Positions 19,942 to 26,614 of a stretch of 59,864 bases of DNA are shown here, in pieces. The notes below the pieces were generated by a model. That model did not search any database and was not told where the DNA came from. It saw only the letters and a list, made by a program, of their open reading frames with translations. The stretch comes from an uncultured Desulfobulbaceae bacterium. Its GTDB lineage: Bacteria; Desulfobacterota; Desulfobulbia; Desulfobulbales; BM004. The stretch lies in NCBI GenBank assembly GCA_947259115.1, contig CAMYKS010000035.1, positions 1 through 59,864 of the forward strand. The letters are read 5' to 3'. The position numbers and the translations under genes were made by a program. Numbering within the stretch: position 1 is the stretch's first letter; every line of letters begins with the position of its first letter.

Positions 19942-20210
19942 TAACAATAATCCATTTGATCCACGTACGGAATGGAGAAGAAAGTAGCTGTGCTTTCAAG
20001 GTGCAAACAAAGCACGTTTAGAAACAACAGGTAAACATGGAGTTACTGCTTGTCAAAAAGAAATTAGAGTAAATCCCCCGGTTCCCGACACCTTTAATTC
20101 AAAATCTATAAAACACTCCGCAGATTTTATTTTGGCATGAAATAATCTATTCTAAGGGTTAGTATGAGATGCAACCCGGTTAGAGAAAAAAATACTGAAA
20201 TATAAAAACC

Positions 20211-20915
20211 ATGAACAAACTGATTATTTTTCCCATTGTCTTGATCTCCCTTCTTCTGTCCTCACCGGTTCTTGGAGCGGGTGTTGCCGAATACACCAGG
20301 GCAATTGATACAAGCCCGGATGATATGAAGTATAAGTTTTATCTCCTGCGCGGTGTGGCCTACAGGAATCAGGGCGACATTGATAAGGCCATCAAGGACT
20401 TCAGCACTTCAATCCAGATGCGGCCGTCCCATGACGCTTATCTGCGGCGAGGCGAAATGTATTTTGAAAAGGGGACCTATAATATTGCCGAGCATGATTT
20501 CTCAGATGCCATTGAGATAAACCCGTCCCTTGAAGCCCATAAGTTGAGGGGGCTGACCTATCTCGTATTGGGCAACCTGGATATGGCCATTGCAGACGGT
20601 ACAGAATTAATCAAGATGGCGCCCAATACCTCTGAATCATACAATATCCGCATGGAGGCCTATGCCCAGATCGGAGAACCGACGCTTGCCAGGGAGGATG
20701 CCCGCCGGGCGCTATCCCTGGACAGAAGAAACAGGGTGGCATCTGAACTGCTGGTTAAATATCCTGAAAAAATTGAGTTCACCAGCGGCGGGGTCAGCAG
20801 ATACAGACCCAGGGGAGAAATAGATAAATACCGGGTATGGGCCAGCAGCCAGGGATTTGCCTTTACTCTTAAGTCTGAGGAAGACGAGGGTAGTGAATCA
20901 GAGGATTCCAAGTAA
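20211..20915 (+). CDS. secreted tetratricopeptide-repeat protein
   Basis: A 234-residue protein with an N-terminal signal peptide (MNKLIIFPIVLISLLLSSPVLG) followed by four to five TPR units, for example YLLRGVAYRNQGDIDKAIKDF, YLRRGEMYFEKGTYNIAEHDF and HKLRGLTYLVLGNLDMAIADG. TPR arrays mediate protein contacts, so this is probably a periplasmic or envelope scaffold. The C-terminal ~60 residues are acidic and have no recognisable domain. It is a lone gene with poor upstream binding-site match. Confidence 0.85.
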   Translation: MNKLIIFPIVLISLLLSSPVLGAGVAEYTRAIDTSPDDMKYKFYLLRGVAYRNQGDIDKAIKDFSTSIQMRPSHDAYLRRGEMYFEKGTYNIAEHDFSDAIEINPSLEAHKLRGLTYLVLGNLDMAIADGTELIKMAPNTSESYNIRMEAYAQIGEPTLAREDARRALSLDRRNRVASELLVKYPEKIEFTSGGVSRYRPRGEIDKYRVWASSQGFAFTLKSEEDEGSESEDSK

Positions 20916-21212
20916 GCAGTACTCCAGAACATCACATCTCCGGCTCAACAATTTTTCCCTCCCTCATTTCATGCCGAAATCCGGCAGCTGCAGCCGTAAC
21001 TTCTTTTAAACCGTATCCTCTTTTAGAAGGTTCAAGGCAAAAGGTGATAGACAGGTTTCAAGGGTAAAGTCTGAAGACTGGGGTATGGCATCCAGATATA
21101 GAATTATACATCTAAGGATGTAATGAATTAAAACAGAGTAATATTATGCTTAGAAGTTCTTGAGAAAATACAGGTTAGAGAGCTTATTAGCTAAAAGTTT
21201 TTACCTGTAGAG

Positions 21213-21252
21213 TTGACACGAGGATACACAATACCGTATCCTCGTGTTTTTT
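21213..21252 (+). terminator. 12-bp perfect stem-loop followed by T-run (terminator, or operator inside a promoter)
   Basis: Arms 21216-21227 and 21236-21247 are perfect inverted copies around an 8-base loop and are followed by TTTTTT, the form of an intrinsic terminator. TTGACA at 21213-21218 overlaps the first arm, and TATCCT (21237-21242, 18-base spacer) could be a weak -10, so the same bases could be a promoter with a palindromic operator for the parvulin gene 25 bases downstream. The rest of the 361-bp gap holds a partial octamer repeat at about 21031-21075 and nothing else I can support. Confidence 0.6.
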
Positions 21253-21276
21253 ATTTGTCATTCAGGGAAACTCCAT

Positions 21277-22131
21277 ATGAAAAAACTTCTGAAAGATCCG
21301 TTGCTCCATTTTCTGCTCATCGGTGCACTGCTGTTCCTTGTCTTCCAATTTATAAAAAGCCCTACAGGAATAGAGGAAAACAGGATTGTCATCACCCGGG
21401 GGGATATTGAGGCCCTGCAGGCGAATTTTATTCGTACCTGGCAGCGGCAGCCCACGGAAGATGAACTCTCCAGTCTCGTTGAAGATAAGGTGCGGGATGA
21501 GATGGCCTATCGGGAAGCTGTTGCCATGGGGCTTGACCAGGACGATTCCGTGATCCGCAGGAGGCTGCGTATGAAGATGGAACTCCTGGTGGAGGATATT
21601 GCCGGGCTCTCTCCACCTACAGATGAAGAGCTTGCAGCCTTTCTTGAAGAGCAGAAGGATTCATTCCGCCAGGAGCCGCAGGTGTCATTCAAGCAGGTCT
21701 TCCTGAACATTGATAAGCGAGGGGCCGGTGTTGATGAGGACGCCCGCAATATGCTGGCACAACTTACTGCTGCCGGACCCGGTGCCGATCCGGAGTCCTT
21801 CGGCGACCCGAACATGCTGCCCAAGGAATACCCACTTTACCATAGCAGTGATGTTGAAAGACTTTTCGGGGAATCGTTTGCCAGGGATCTCCTTCAGGTT
21901 GAGCCCGGGAAATGGACCGGGCCTGTCCGGTCCAGCTATGGCCTGCACCTGGTGTATGTGGGTGAACGTATCGAGGGACGAGACCCGGAACTTGCTGAAG
22001 TACGCAAGGAAGTGGAACGGGAGTGGACTGCAAAGCGGCGCCGTGAACTGAAGGAGGAAACCTATAAAAAGCTGCGGCAACGATACATGGTTACCATTGA
22101 AGATATTCCGGCCGCTACTCCTGGAAAATAA
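21277..22131 (+). CDS. membrane-anchored parvulin-like peptidyl-prolyl isomerase
   Basis: A 284-residue envelope protein with a short cytoplasmic start, one membrane helix (about residues 10-28, LHFLLIGALLFLVFQFI) and a periplasmic SurA/PpiC-like region: a helical N-domain, then a parvulin core (VSFKQVFLN ... WTGPVRSSYGLHLVYVGERIEG) and a charged C-terminal helix. The ATG at 21277 has AGGGAAA upstream. It is followed closely by two HupE/UreJ-type genes, and the three probably form one operon. A role in folding or inserting those membrane proteins is an inference from position. Confidence 0.85.
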   Translation: MKKLLKDPLLHFLLIGALLFLVFQFIKSPTGIEENRIVITRGDIEALQANFIRTWQRQPTEDELSSLVEDKVRDEMAYREAVAMGLDQDDSVIRRRLRMKMELLVEDIAGLSPPTDEELAAFLEEQKDSFRQEPQVSFKQVFLNIDKRGAGVDEDARNMLAQLTAAGPGADPESFGDPNMLPKEYPLYHSSDVERLFGESFARDLLQVEPGKWTGPVRSSYGLHLVYVGERIEGRDPELAEVRKEVEREWTAKRRRELKEETYKKLRQRYMVTIEDIPAATPGK

Positions 22132-22147
22132 CCCTGAGACTATTTTT

Positions 22148-23152
22148 ATGCGGAGAATGCTCAATATCATATTTCTTTTCCTGGGTCTTGTTTTTATCGG
22201 CACAGCCTCTGGACATGAGAGCCAGCCGGGTTCCTTGGAAATAAAGGAGCTGGAGCCGGGCCGGTATGATATCACCTGGCGGGCGCCAATCTATTATGGC
22301 AACCCGCACCCAGCTCAATTGGTGCTGCCGGAGGACTGGCAGACAATCGGGCAGCCGAGCAAAAGACACATGGCTGAAGCCATAGTTTTTCACAGGGTAA
22401 TCGCAACCGGCGGAAAAAGCATCGAGGGCAGGGTTATCCGTTTCCCGGGTCTTGAATCAACCATAACCGATGTTTTTGTCCGGCTTACACGGCTTGACGG
22501 CAGCAGCATGAGTACTGTGGCCCGTCCTACAAAACCAAGGGTGGAGCTGCGTGGCGAGCGGCCCTGGCATGCTACGGCCGGTGAGTATCTGGGGCTCGGC
22601 TTCCACCATATCCTGATGGGTGTCGACCACCTGCTCTTTGTCCTGGGGCTGCTGTTGATCGTCAAGGGCAGGATGATGCTCCTGAAAACCATAACATCAT
22701 TTACCGTGGCGCACTCCATCACCCTGGCCATTGCCACGCTGGGCTATGCCCATGCACCGTTGCAGCCGCTCAACGCCGCCATTGCTTTATCGATTTTGTT
22801 TCTGGGGCCGGAGGTAGTGCGGGCCAGGCGCGGTGAAACGAGCCTGACCATAAAATTTCCCTGGCTGGTGGCCTTTGTTTTCGGGCTGCTGCACGGTTTT
22901 GGTTTTGCCAGCGGTCTTTCCACCACCGGCATGCCGAAAGCAGAATTGCCATGGGCCCTGCTCTGGTTTAATGTAGGGGTTGAGCTTGGGCAACTGGTTT
23001 TTGTCTTTCTGGCCCTGGCCCTGGCCTGGTCATTCAGGACCCTTGATATCCGCTGGCCGCGCTGGGCCCAGGCCCTGCCCGGCTATACGGTGGGTAGTCT
23101 CGGGGCCTACTGGACCATCCAACGGACTGTAATTCTACTGGGAGGATTTTGA
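22148..23152 (+). CDS. HupE/UreJ-type membrane protein with N-terminal extracytoplasmic domain
   Basis: A 334-residue protein with a signal peptide (MLNIIFLFLGLVFIGTASG), a ~135-residue extracytoplasmic beta-rich region, and about six membrane helices. The membrane part has HHILMGVDHLLFVLGLLL, AHSITLAIATL and LLHGFGFASGL, histidine-bearing helices of the HupE/UreJ_2 type, a group linked to nickel or metal handling. The start at 22148 is a judgement; an ATG three codons later is possible. The stop lies one base before the next ATG. No hydrogenase or urease structural gene is in the window. Confidence 0.85.
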   Translation: MRRMLNIIFLFLGLVFIGTASGHESQPGSLEIKELEPGRYDITWRAPIYYGNPHPAQLVLPEDWQTIGQPSKRHMAEAIVFHRVIATGGKSIEGRVIRFPGLESTITDVFVRLTRLDGSSMSTVARPTKPRVELRGERPWHATAGEYLGLGFHHILMGVDHLLFVLGLLLIVKGRMMLLKTITSFTVAHSITLAIATLGYAHAPLQPLNAAIALSILFLGPEVVRARRGETSLTIKFPWLVAFVFGLLHGFGFASGLSTTGMPKAELPWALLWFNVGVELGQLVFVFLALALAWSFRTLDIRWPRWAQALPGYTVGSLGAYWTIQRTVILLGGF

Positions 23153-23153
23153 G

Positions 23154-23765
23154 ATGAAGAAACATGTCAGGCACATGGACCTTTGTGCCAGTATTTTTGT
23201 ATTGGCCTTGTATCTGGTATGGGTCCCGTCTGCTCAGGCCCATGTTGAGGGCGGTCAGGCCGTCGGCTTTATAACCGGTCTTGAGCATCCCTGGTCAGGT
23301 CTTGACCATGTGCTGGCCATGATTGCTGTCGGCCTCTGGGGTGCCCAGCTTGGCAACCCGGCCCTGTGGGTATTGCCGGTCACCTTTCCCATGGTGATGG
23401 CCATGGGCGCCATGATGGGATTGCTTGGTATCCCGCTGCCGGGCATTGAGATTGGTATTGCGGTGTCAGCTATACTGCTGGGGGCAATGATCCTCGGCGA
23501 GGTGAAGCTTAACCTGTACATTGCCGCTACCATGGTAGGTTTTTTTGCCATCTTTCACGGCCATGCCCACGGAACGGAGCTGCCTCCCGGTCAGAGCGGT
23601 CTTCTCTACAGCATGGGGTTTGTCATTGCCACAGGAGTGCTGCACGGCATAGGCATAGTAATTGGCCTCATCCATCGCTGGCCGGCGGGCAAGCTTGCTC
23701 TGCGGGGCGCCGGCGCCTTTATCGCGGCCATGGGCGTATTTTTTCTGTGGAGAGCTATATCGTAA
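23154..23765 (+). CDS. HupE/UreJ family membrane protein
   Basis: A 203-residue protein with signal sequence and about six membrane helices. Conserved HupE/UreJ features are HPWSGLDHVLAMIAVGLWGAQLG, FHGHAHGTELP and ATGVLHGIGIVIG. HupE proteins are nickel permeases associated with hydrogenase maturation, and UreJ with urease; neither enzyme is encoded here, so the metal and the client are open. GGGAGG precedes the ATG, which begins one base after the previous stop, indicating translational coupling. Confidence 0.9.
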   Translation: MKKHVRHMDLCASIFVLALYLVWVPSAQAHVEGGQAVGFITGLEHPWSGLDHVLAMIAVGLWGAQLGNPALWVLPVTFPMVMAMGAMMGLLGIPLPGIEIGIAVSAILLGAMILGEVKLNLYIAATMVGFFAIFHGHAHGTELPPGQSGLLYSMGFVIATGVLHGIGIVIGLIHRWPAGKLALRGAGAFIAAMGVFFLWRAIS

Positions 23766-23768
23766 AAG

Positions 23769-24140
23769 TACCAAATATCAAATTACTAATTTCAAGTAAC
23801 AAACAAATTACATATACCAAATTGCAAATCTCAAATTATAAACAAACGTGGCTATAAACTATTTTCAGGGTTAAATATTCTGGATCAGCGTTAAATATTC
23901 TGGATCCGCTCCTCCGCGGGGATGACAAACCCTACATCACTGTCACTCCCGCGCAGGCGGGAGTCCAGTTTTGATTGTTTTGTAATCATGATAAAATAAA
24001 AGACAATAACCTGAGAATCATTAAGAACCATATAAACAAATGACAATTCCTAAAAAATCAAAATCCCAAACAGGGTTTAATCATTGAATATTGAGATTTA
24101 GATATTGTTTGAAATTTGAGTTTTTGAATATTGAGATTTA
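23769..24140. repeat. intergenic repeat block: CAAATT octamers, 20-bp direct repeat and REP-like palindrome
   Basis: The 380-bp gap between the second and third HupE-type genes is full of repeats. Left: 8-bp units of CAAATTAC/CAAATATC type at 23769-23846. Middle: a 20-bp direct repeat (units start 23870 and 23890), then a palindrome with imperfect arms 23900-23926 and 23942-23968 carrying the CGCGCAGGCGGGAGT core common to REP-like elements in many genomes. Right: the inverted octamer arm at about 24080-24140, including GAATATTGAGATTTA twice. The right arm reaches the start of the next gene. Confidence 0.6.
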
Positions 24141-24145
24141 AAACC

Positions 24146-24751
24146 ATGTACCGTATAACAACATTTTATAAAACGCTGGTCGTCACTTTTGGCCTGCTGT
24201 TCTGGCCGACAAATGTAGAGGCCCACCTGGTGACCACCGGCATGGGCCCTGTCTATGACGGCATTGGCCACCTGCTGCTGACACCGGAGGACCTGGTGCC
24301 GGCCCTGGCCCTGGCGCTGTATGCCGGCTTGCGTGGTAAAGCACCGGGCAGGCGCGCCCTGTTCTTTTTTCCCCTTGCCTGGCTATTAGGTGGATTTATC
24401 GGGCTTGGGGCTGACACGATGCCCACTTTCCCTCTACCGGCCTTATCCTTTCTTCTCTTGGGCGTTCTTATCGCTGCTGACCTGCGGTTGCCTGATAATG
24501 TTTTTACGGTGCTGGCTGTGGCTGTCGGCATCATGCACGGCTTCTTCAACGGCATAGCCCTGAAAACAGGTCCTTCCGGCCTGGGACTGCTCGGTATCAT
24601 GGCTGCCCTCTTTGTCCTGGTTGCTCTTGTTGCCGCCTTTGTGGTAGCGCTGAAACCTCCGTGGACCAGGATCGTTGTCCGTGTGGCCGGCAGCTGGGTG
24701 GCGGCCATGGGCCTGCTCATGATCGGCTGGTTCTTCCGCGGCCAGGGTTGA
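24146..24751 (+). CDS. third HupE/UreJ-like membrane protein
   Basis: A 201-residue membrane protein with signal sequence (about residues 8-28, cleavage near VEAHLV) and about six helices. It keeps the general HupE plan: MGPVYDGIGHLLLTPEDLVPALALALYAG, then VAVGIMHGFFNGIAL with histidine in a helix, then a Trp-rich end. It is more divergent than the two upstream copies. The ATG at 24146 is preferred to a TTG at 24131 that lies inside the repeat arm. A repeat block separates it from the other two genes, so it may have its own transcript. Confidence 0.8.
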   Translation: MYRITTFYKTLVVTFGLLFWPTNVEAHLVTTGMGPVYDGIGHLLLTPEDLVPALALALYAGLRGKAPGRRALFFFPLAWLLGGFIGLGADTMPTFPLPALSFLLLGVLIAADLRLPDNVFTVLAVAVGIMHGFFNGIALKTGPSGLGLLGIMAALFVLVALVAAFVVALKPPWTRIVVRVAGSWVAAMGLLMIGWFFRGQG

Positions 24752-24980
24752 TTTTTGCTCTCAAGGCGATTCTTTTTCAGCCCTATTCAAATGTTTTCTC
24801 AGTTACCTGTGTTTTTCCGAACAGCTGGTTTGGTAAAGCCAGCCAATGAGCCAAATTTTTTCTGAAGATTCAGCAGACAAGTAAAGCTTATTTGTAATGC
24901 CCCGGCACATGTTGGTTCATGGTAAAAAAAGAATATCGTCGTATTTCTAGTTGGTTATCGTAGGTCGGCTTAATTTTTTA

Positions 24981-25010
24981 TTGACAGCACTTCAGGGCAT
25001 CAATTATAGG
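24981..25010 (+). promoter_or_regulatory. sigma-70-type promoter upstream of the repeat lipoprotein
   Basis: TTGACA at 24981-24986, 18-base spacer, TATAGG at 25005-25010. It would give a ~230-base leader for the gene at 25247. The same context (TTTTTTATTGACAG ... TTATAG) recurs before the multiheme cytochrome gene. Confidence 0.45.
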
Positions 25011-25075
25011 TTGTCAATATTTCAAGATCCAGGGTGGCTTGCTCGGGCAGTTCCGCTTTTCAGCCCGTGTTGAGA

Positions 25076-25109
25076 GAGCACTACATTATCTCCGTATAAT
25101 GTAGTGCTC
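25076..25109. promoter_or_regulatory. 14-bp perfect inverted repeat in the lipoprotein leader
   Basis: Arms 25076-25089 (GAGCACTACATTAT) and 25096-25109 are perfect inverted copies with a 6-base loop. No T-run follows, so it is not a standard terminator; a regulator site or an RNA hairpin in the leader is possible. The rest of the ~495-bp gap before 25247 shows only the promoter at 24981. Confidence 0.45.
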
Positions 25110-25246
25110 ATGTGATGACTTTGTCTATGCTAATGCTATTTTGGTAGCGATGTGACAAAATGCCGGACCCATGGATCAGTGGCATACACAAATAATGTAC
25201 AGTATGAACTGTACTTAAAAAACAAGTAAAATGGAGGGCATTGGAT

Positions 25247-25741
25247 ATGAAGAAAGTTACAGCTATTATTGCAGGTCTGCTCCTGCTGGTTACCTTTGGA
25301 TGCAGCAGAGAAGATGCAAAAAAGGTTACCGAAAAAGCCAAGGATGCAGCAACAGCGACCAAAGAGGCGGCGGTAGATACTGCCCATAAGGCCGCGGAGA
25401 TGACCAAAGATGCGGCCACCGCCACCAAAGAAGCGGCCGTAGATGCTGCTGACAAGGCGGCTGATATGACAAAGGATGCGGCAACCGCGACCAAAGAGGC
25501 TGCGGTGGAAACTTATGACAAAGCGGCAAAAATGACCAGCGAAGCGGCAACAGCAACCAAAGAAGCGGCGGTGGAAACGTATGACAAAGCGGCTGATATA
25601 ACAAAGGATGCGGCAACCGCGACCAAAGAGGCTGCGGTGGAAACTTATGACAAAGCAGCTGAGATGACCAATGAGGCGGCAACGGCAACAGAAGAGGCGG
25701 CGGAAGATGCTGCTCATAAAGCGAAGGAGATGACCAAATAG
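25247..25741 (+). CDS. lipoprotein of six 22-residue Ala/Thr/Lys-rich helical repeats
   Basis: A 164-residue exported protein. The N-terminus MKKVTAIIAGLLLLVTFGCS is a lipoprotein-type signal with a slightly atypical lipobox (TFGC). From nucleotide 25343 to 25738 it is exactly six 66-bp units, each encoding 22 residues of the form DAATATKEAAVETYDKAAEMTK. Each unit is two 11-residue halves, the periodicity of LEA-like and apolipoprotein-like amphipathic helices. No other domain is present. GGAGGG lies eight bases before the ATG. A role in envelope spacing, membrane binding or stress protection is inference only. A strong terminator follows. Confidence 0.85.
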   Translation: MKKVTAIIAGLLLLVTFGCSREDAKKVTEKAKDAATATKEAAVDTAHKAAEMTKDAATATKEAAVDAADKAADMTKDAATATKEAAVETYDKAAKMTSEAATATKEAAVETYDKAADITKDAATATKEAAVETYDKAAEMTNEAATATEEAAEDAAHKAKEMTK

Positions 25742-25766
25742 CTTTTTAAAATTGTACTGAAGTTAC

Positions 25767-25820
25767 CATAGAGCCGTCATTAGCTGGGAAGGGAAGCTTT
25801 GACGGCTCTATGTTTTTTTT
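25767..25820 (+). terminator. intrinsic terminator after the repeat lipoprotein
   Basis: Perfect 13-bp arms 25767-25779 and 25800-25812 followed by eight T residues. Confidence 0.85.
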
Positions 25821-26045
25821 ATTGCCGGCCGGGCAAGATCAGTTTGCCGTAGCGGCACGTATTTAAACTTTCCCCTTTTCTTATTGGCTTATCCCTGCTG
25901 ACCCTGCTGGGCACAAATGCCCAGGGGGCTTCCCTGCCCGAATTTCCCAGCTTCAGATTTATTGCACATACTATACAAACATAGAGGTTAGGTTACAAAA
26001 GTAACATGACTCTTAAAAATTCCCAGCTCAAGGTTATGTCCGGCA

Positions 26046-26212
26046 CTAGGAGCCTGTCGGAGAATTACAAATCTACTGCAAAAGCGAGAGAATCGGCCCA
26101 AATTTCCGTAAATTTTCTTTAAATAGCGCTCCTATTCGCATCAATTTTCCAAAAATTTGATCTCAGTTCCTCATTTTTTCGTGACGATTATAATTCTCCG
26201 ACAGGCTCCTAG
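26046..26212. mobile_element. MITE-like element, 167 bp with 22-bp terminal inverted repeats
   Basis: Perfect 22-bp inverted termini occupy 26046-26067 and 26191-26212; their inner part reads GAGCCTGTCGGAGAATTA. The outermost bases are CTAG at both ends, so a CTAG or TA target duplication may be hidden in the apparent inverted repeat. The 123-bp interior has no coding capacity. This is the form of a non-autonomous insertion element moved by a transposase elsewhere. It lies in the 873-bp gap before the multiheme cytochrome gene. Apart from the terminator at 25767 and the promoter at 26326, the rest of that gap shows nothing I can support. Confidence 0.75.
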
Positions 26213-26325
26213 CTGAAAATTTACGGAATTATATAGATCGTTCCTCTTAGGGCCAAATGCGCTGTTTTAATGAAACTGGCATGGAGTTAAGCGTTATATC
26301 CAATACTGACACTTCAAATTTTTTA

Positions 26326-26355
26326 TTGACAGGCTGAGTGGTAATTCATTATAGA
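26326..26355 (+). promoter_or_regulatory. sigma-70-type promoter for the multiheme cytochrome gene
   Basis: TTGACA at 26326-26331, 18-base spacer, TATAGA at 26350-26355. Transcription from here would give a leader of about 250 bases before the ATG at 26615. Confidence 0.55.
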
Positions 26356-26614
26356 GTAATGATATGGTAGGATACATGCAAGTTGTCTCCAAGGCTGTTT
26401 TTTTATTTTGGGAAGCCACAAGTAAAGGGTGACTGGTGGAATGGGCAATTGCTATTGCCTTGCAGCCGTCAATGCTTTGGAACAGATGAGTAGATAACAG
26501 TGGCTTTAATTCTGTATGGAAATGTAAGGGTTTATAGGGGTGACATAAACTGGCAAATTTTTTTGGGACGTCATTCCTGCTAACGGTTGTGTGAAGTTAA
26601 TTGGAGGGGAGTTC

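Noticed and set aside
25108..25717. Long antisense frames across the repeat lipoprotein
   Set aside because: They arise from the 66-bp repetition, which keeps all frames open; the sense frame has the signal peptide, binding site and terminator.
25343..25738. CRISPR-like array
   Set aside because: The 66-bp units are contiguous coding repeats without spacers. The octamer blocks elsewhere also lack a repeat-spacer pattern.
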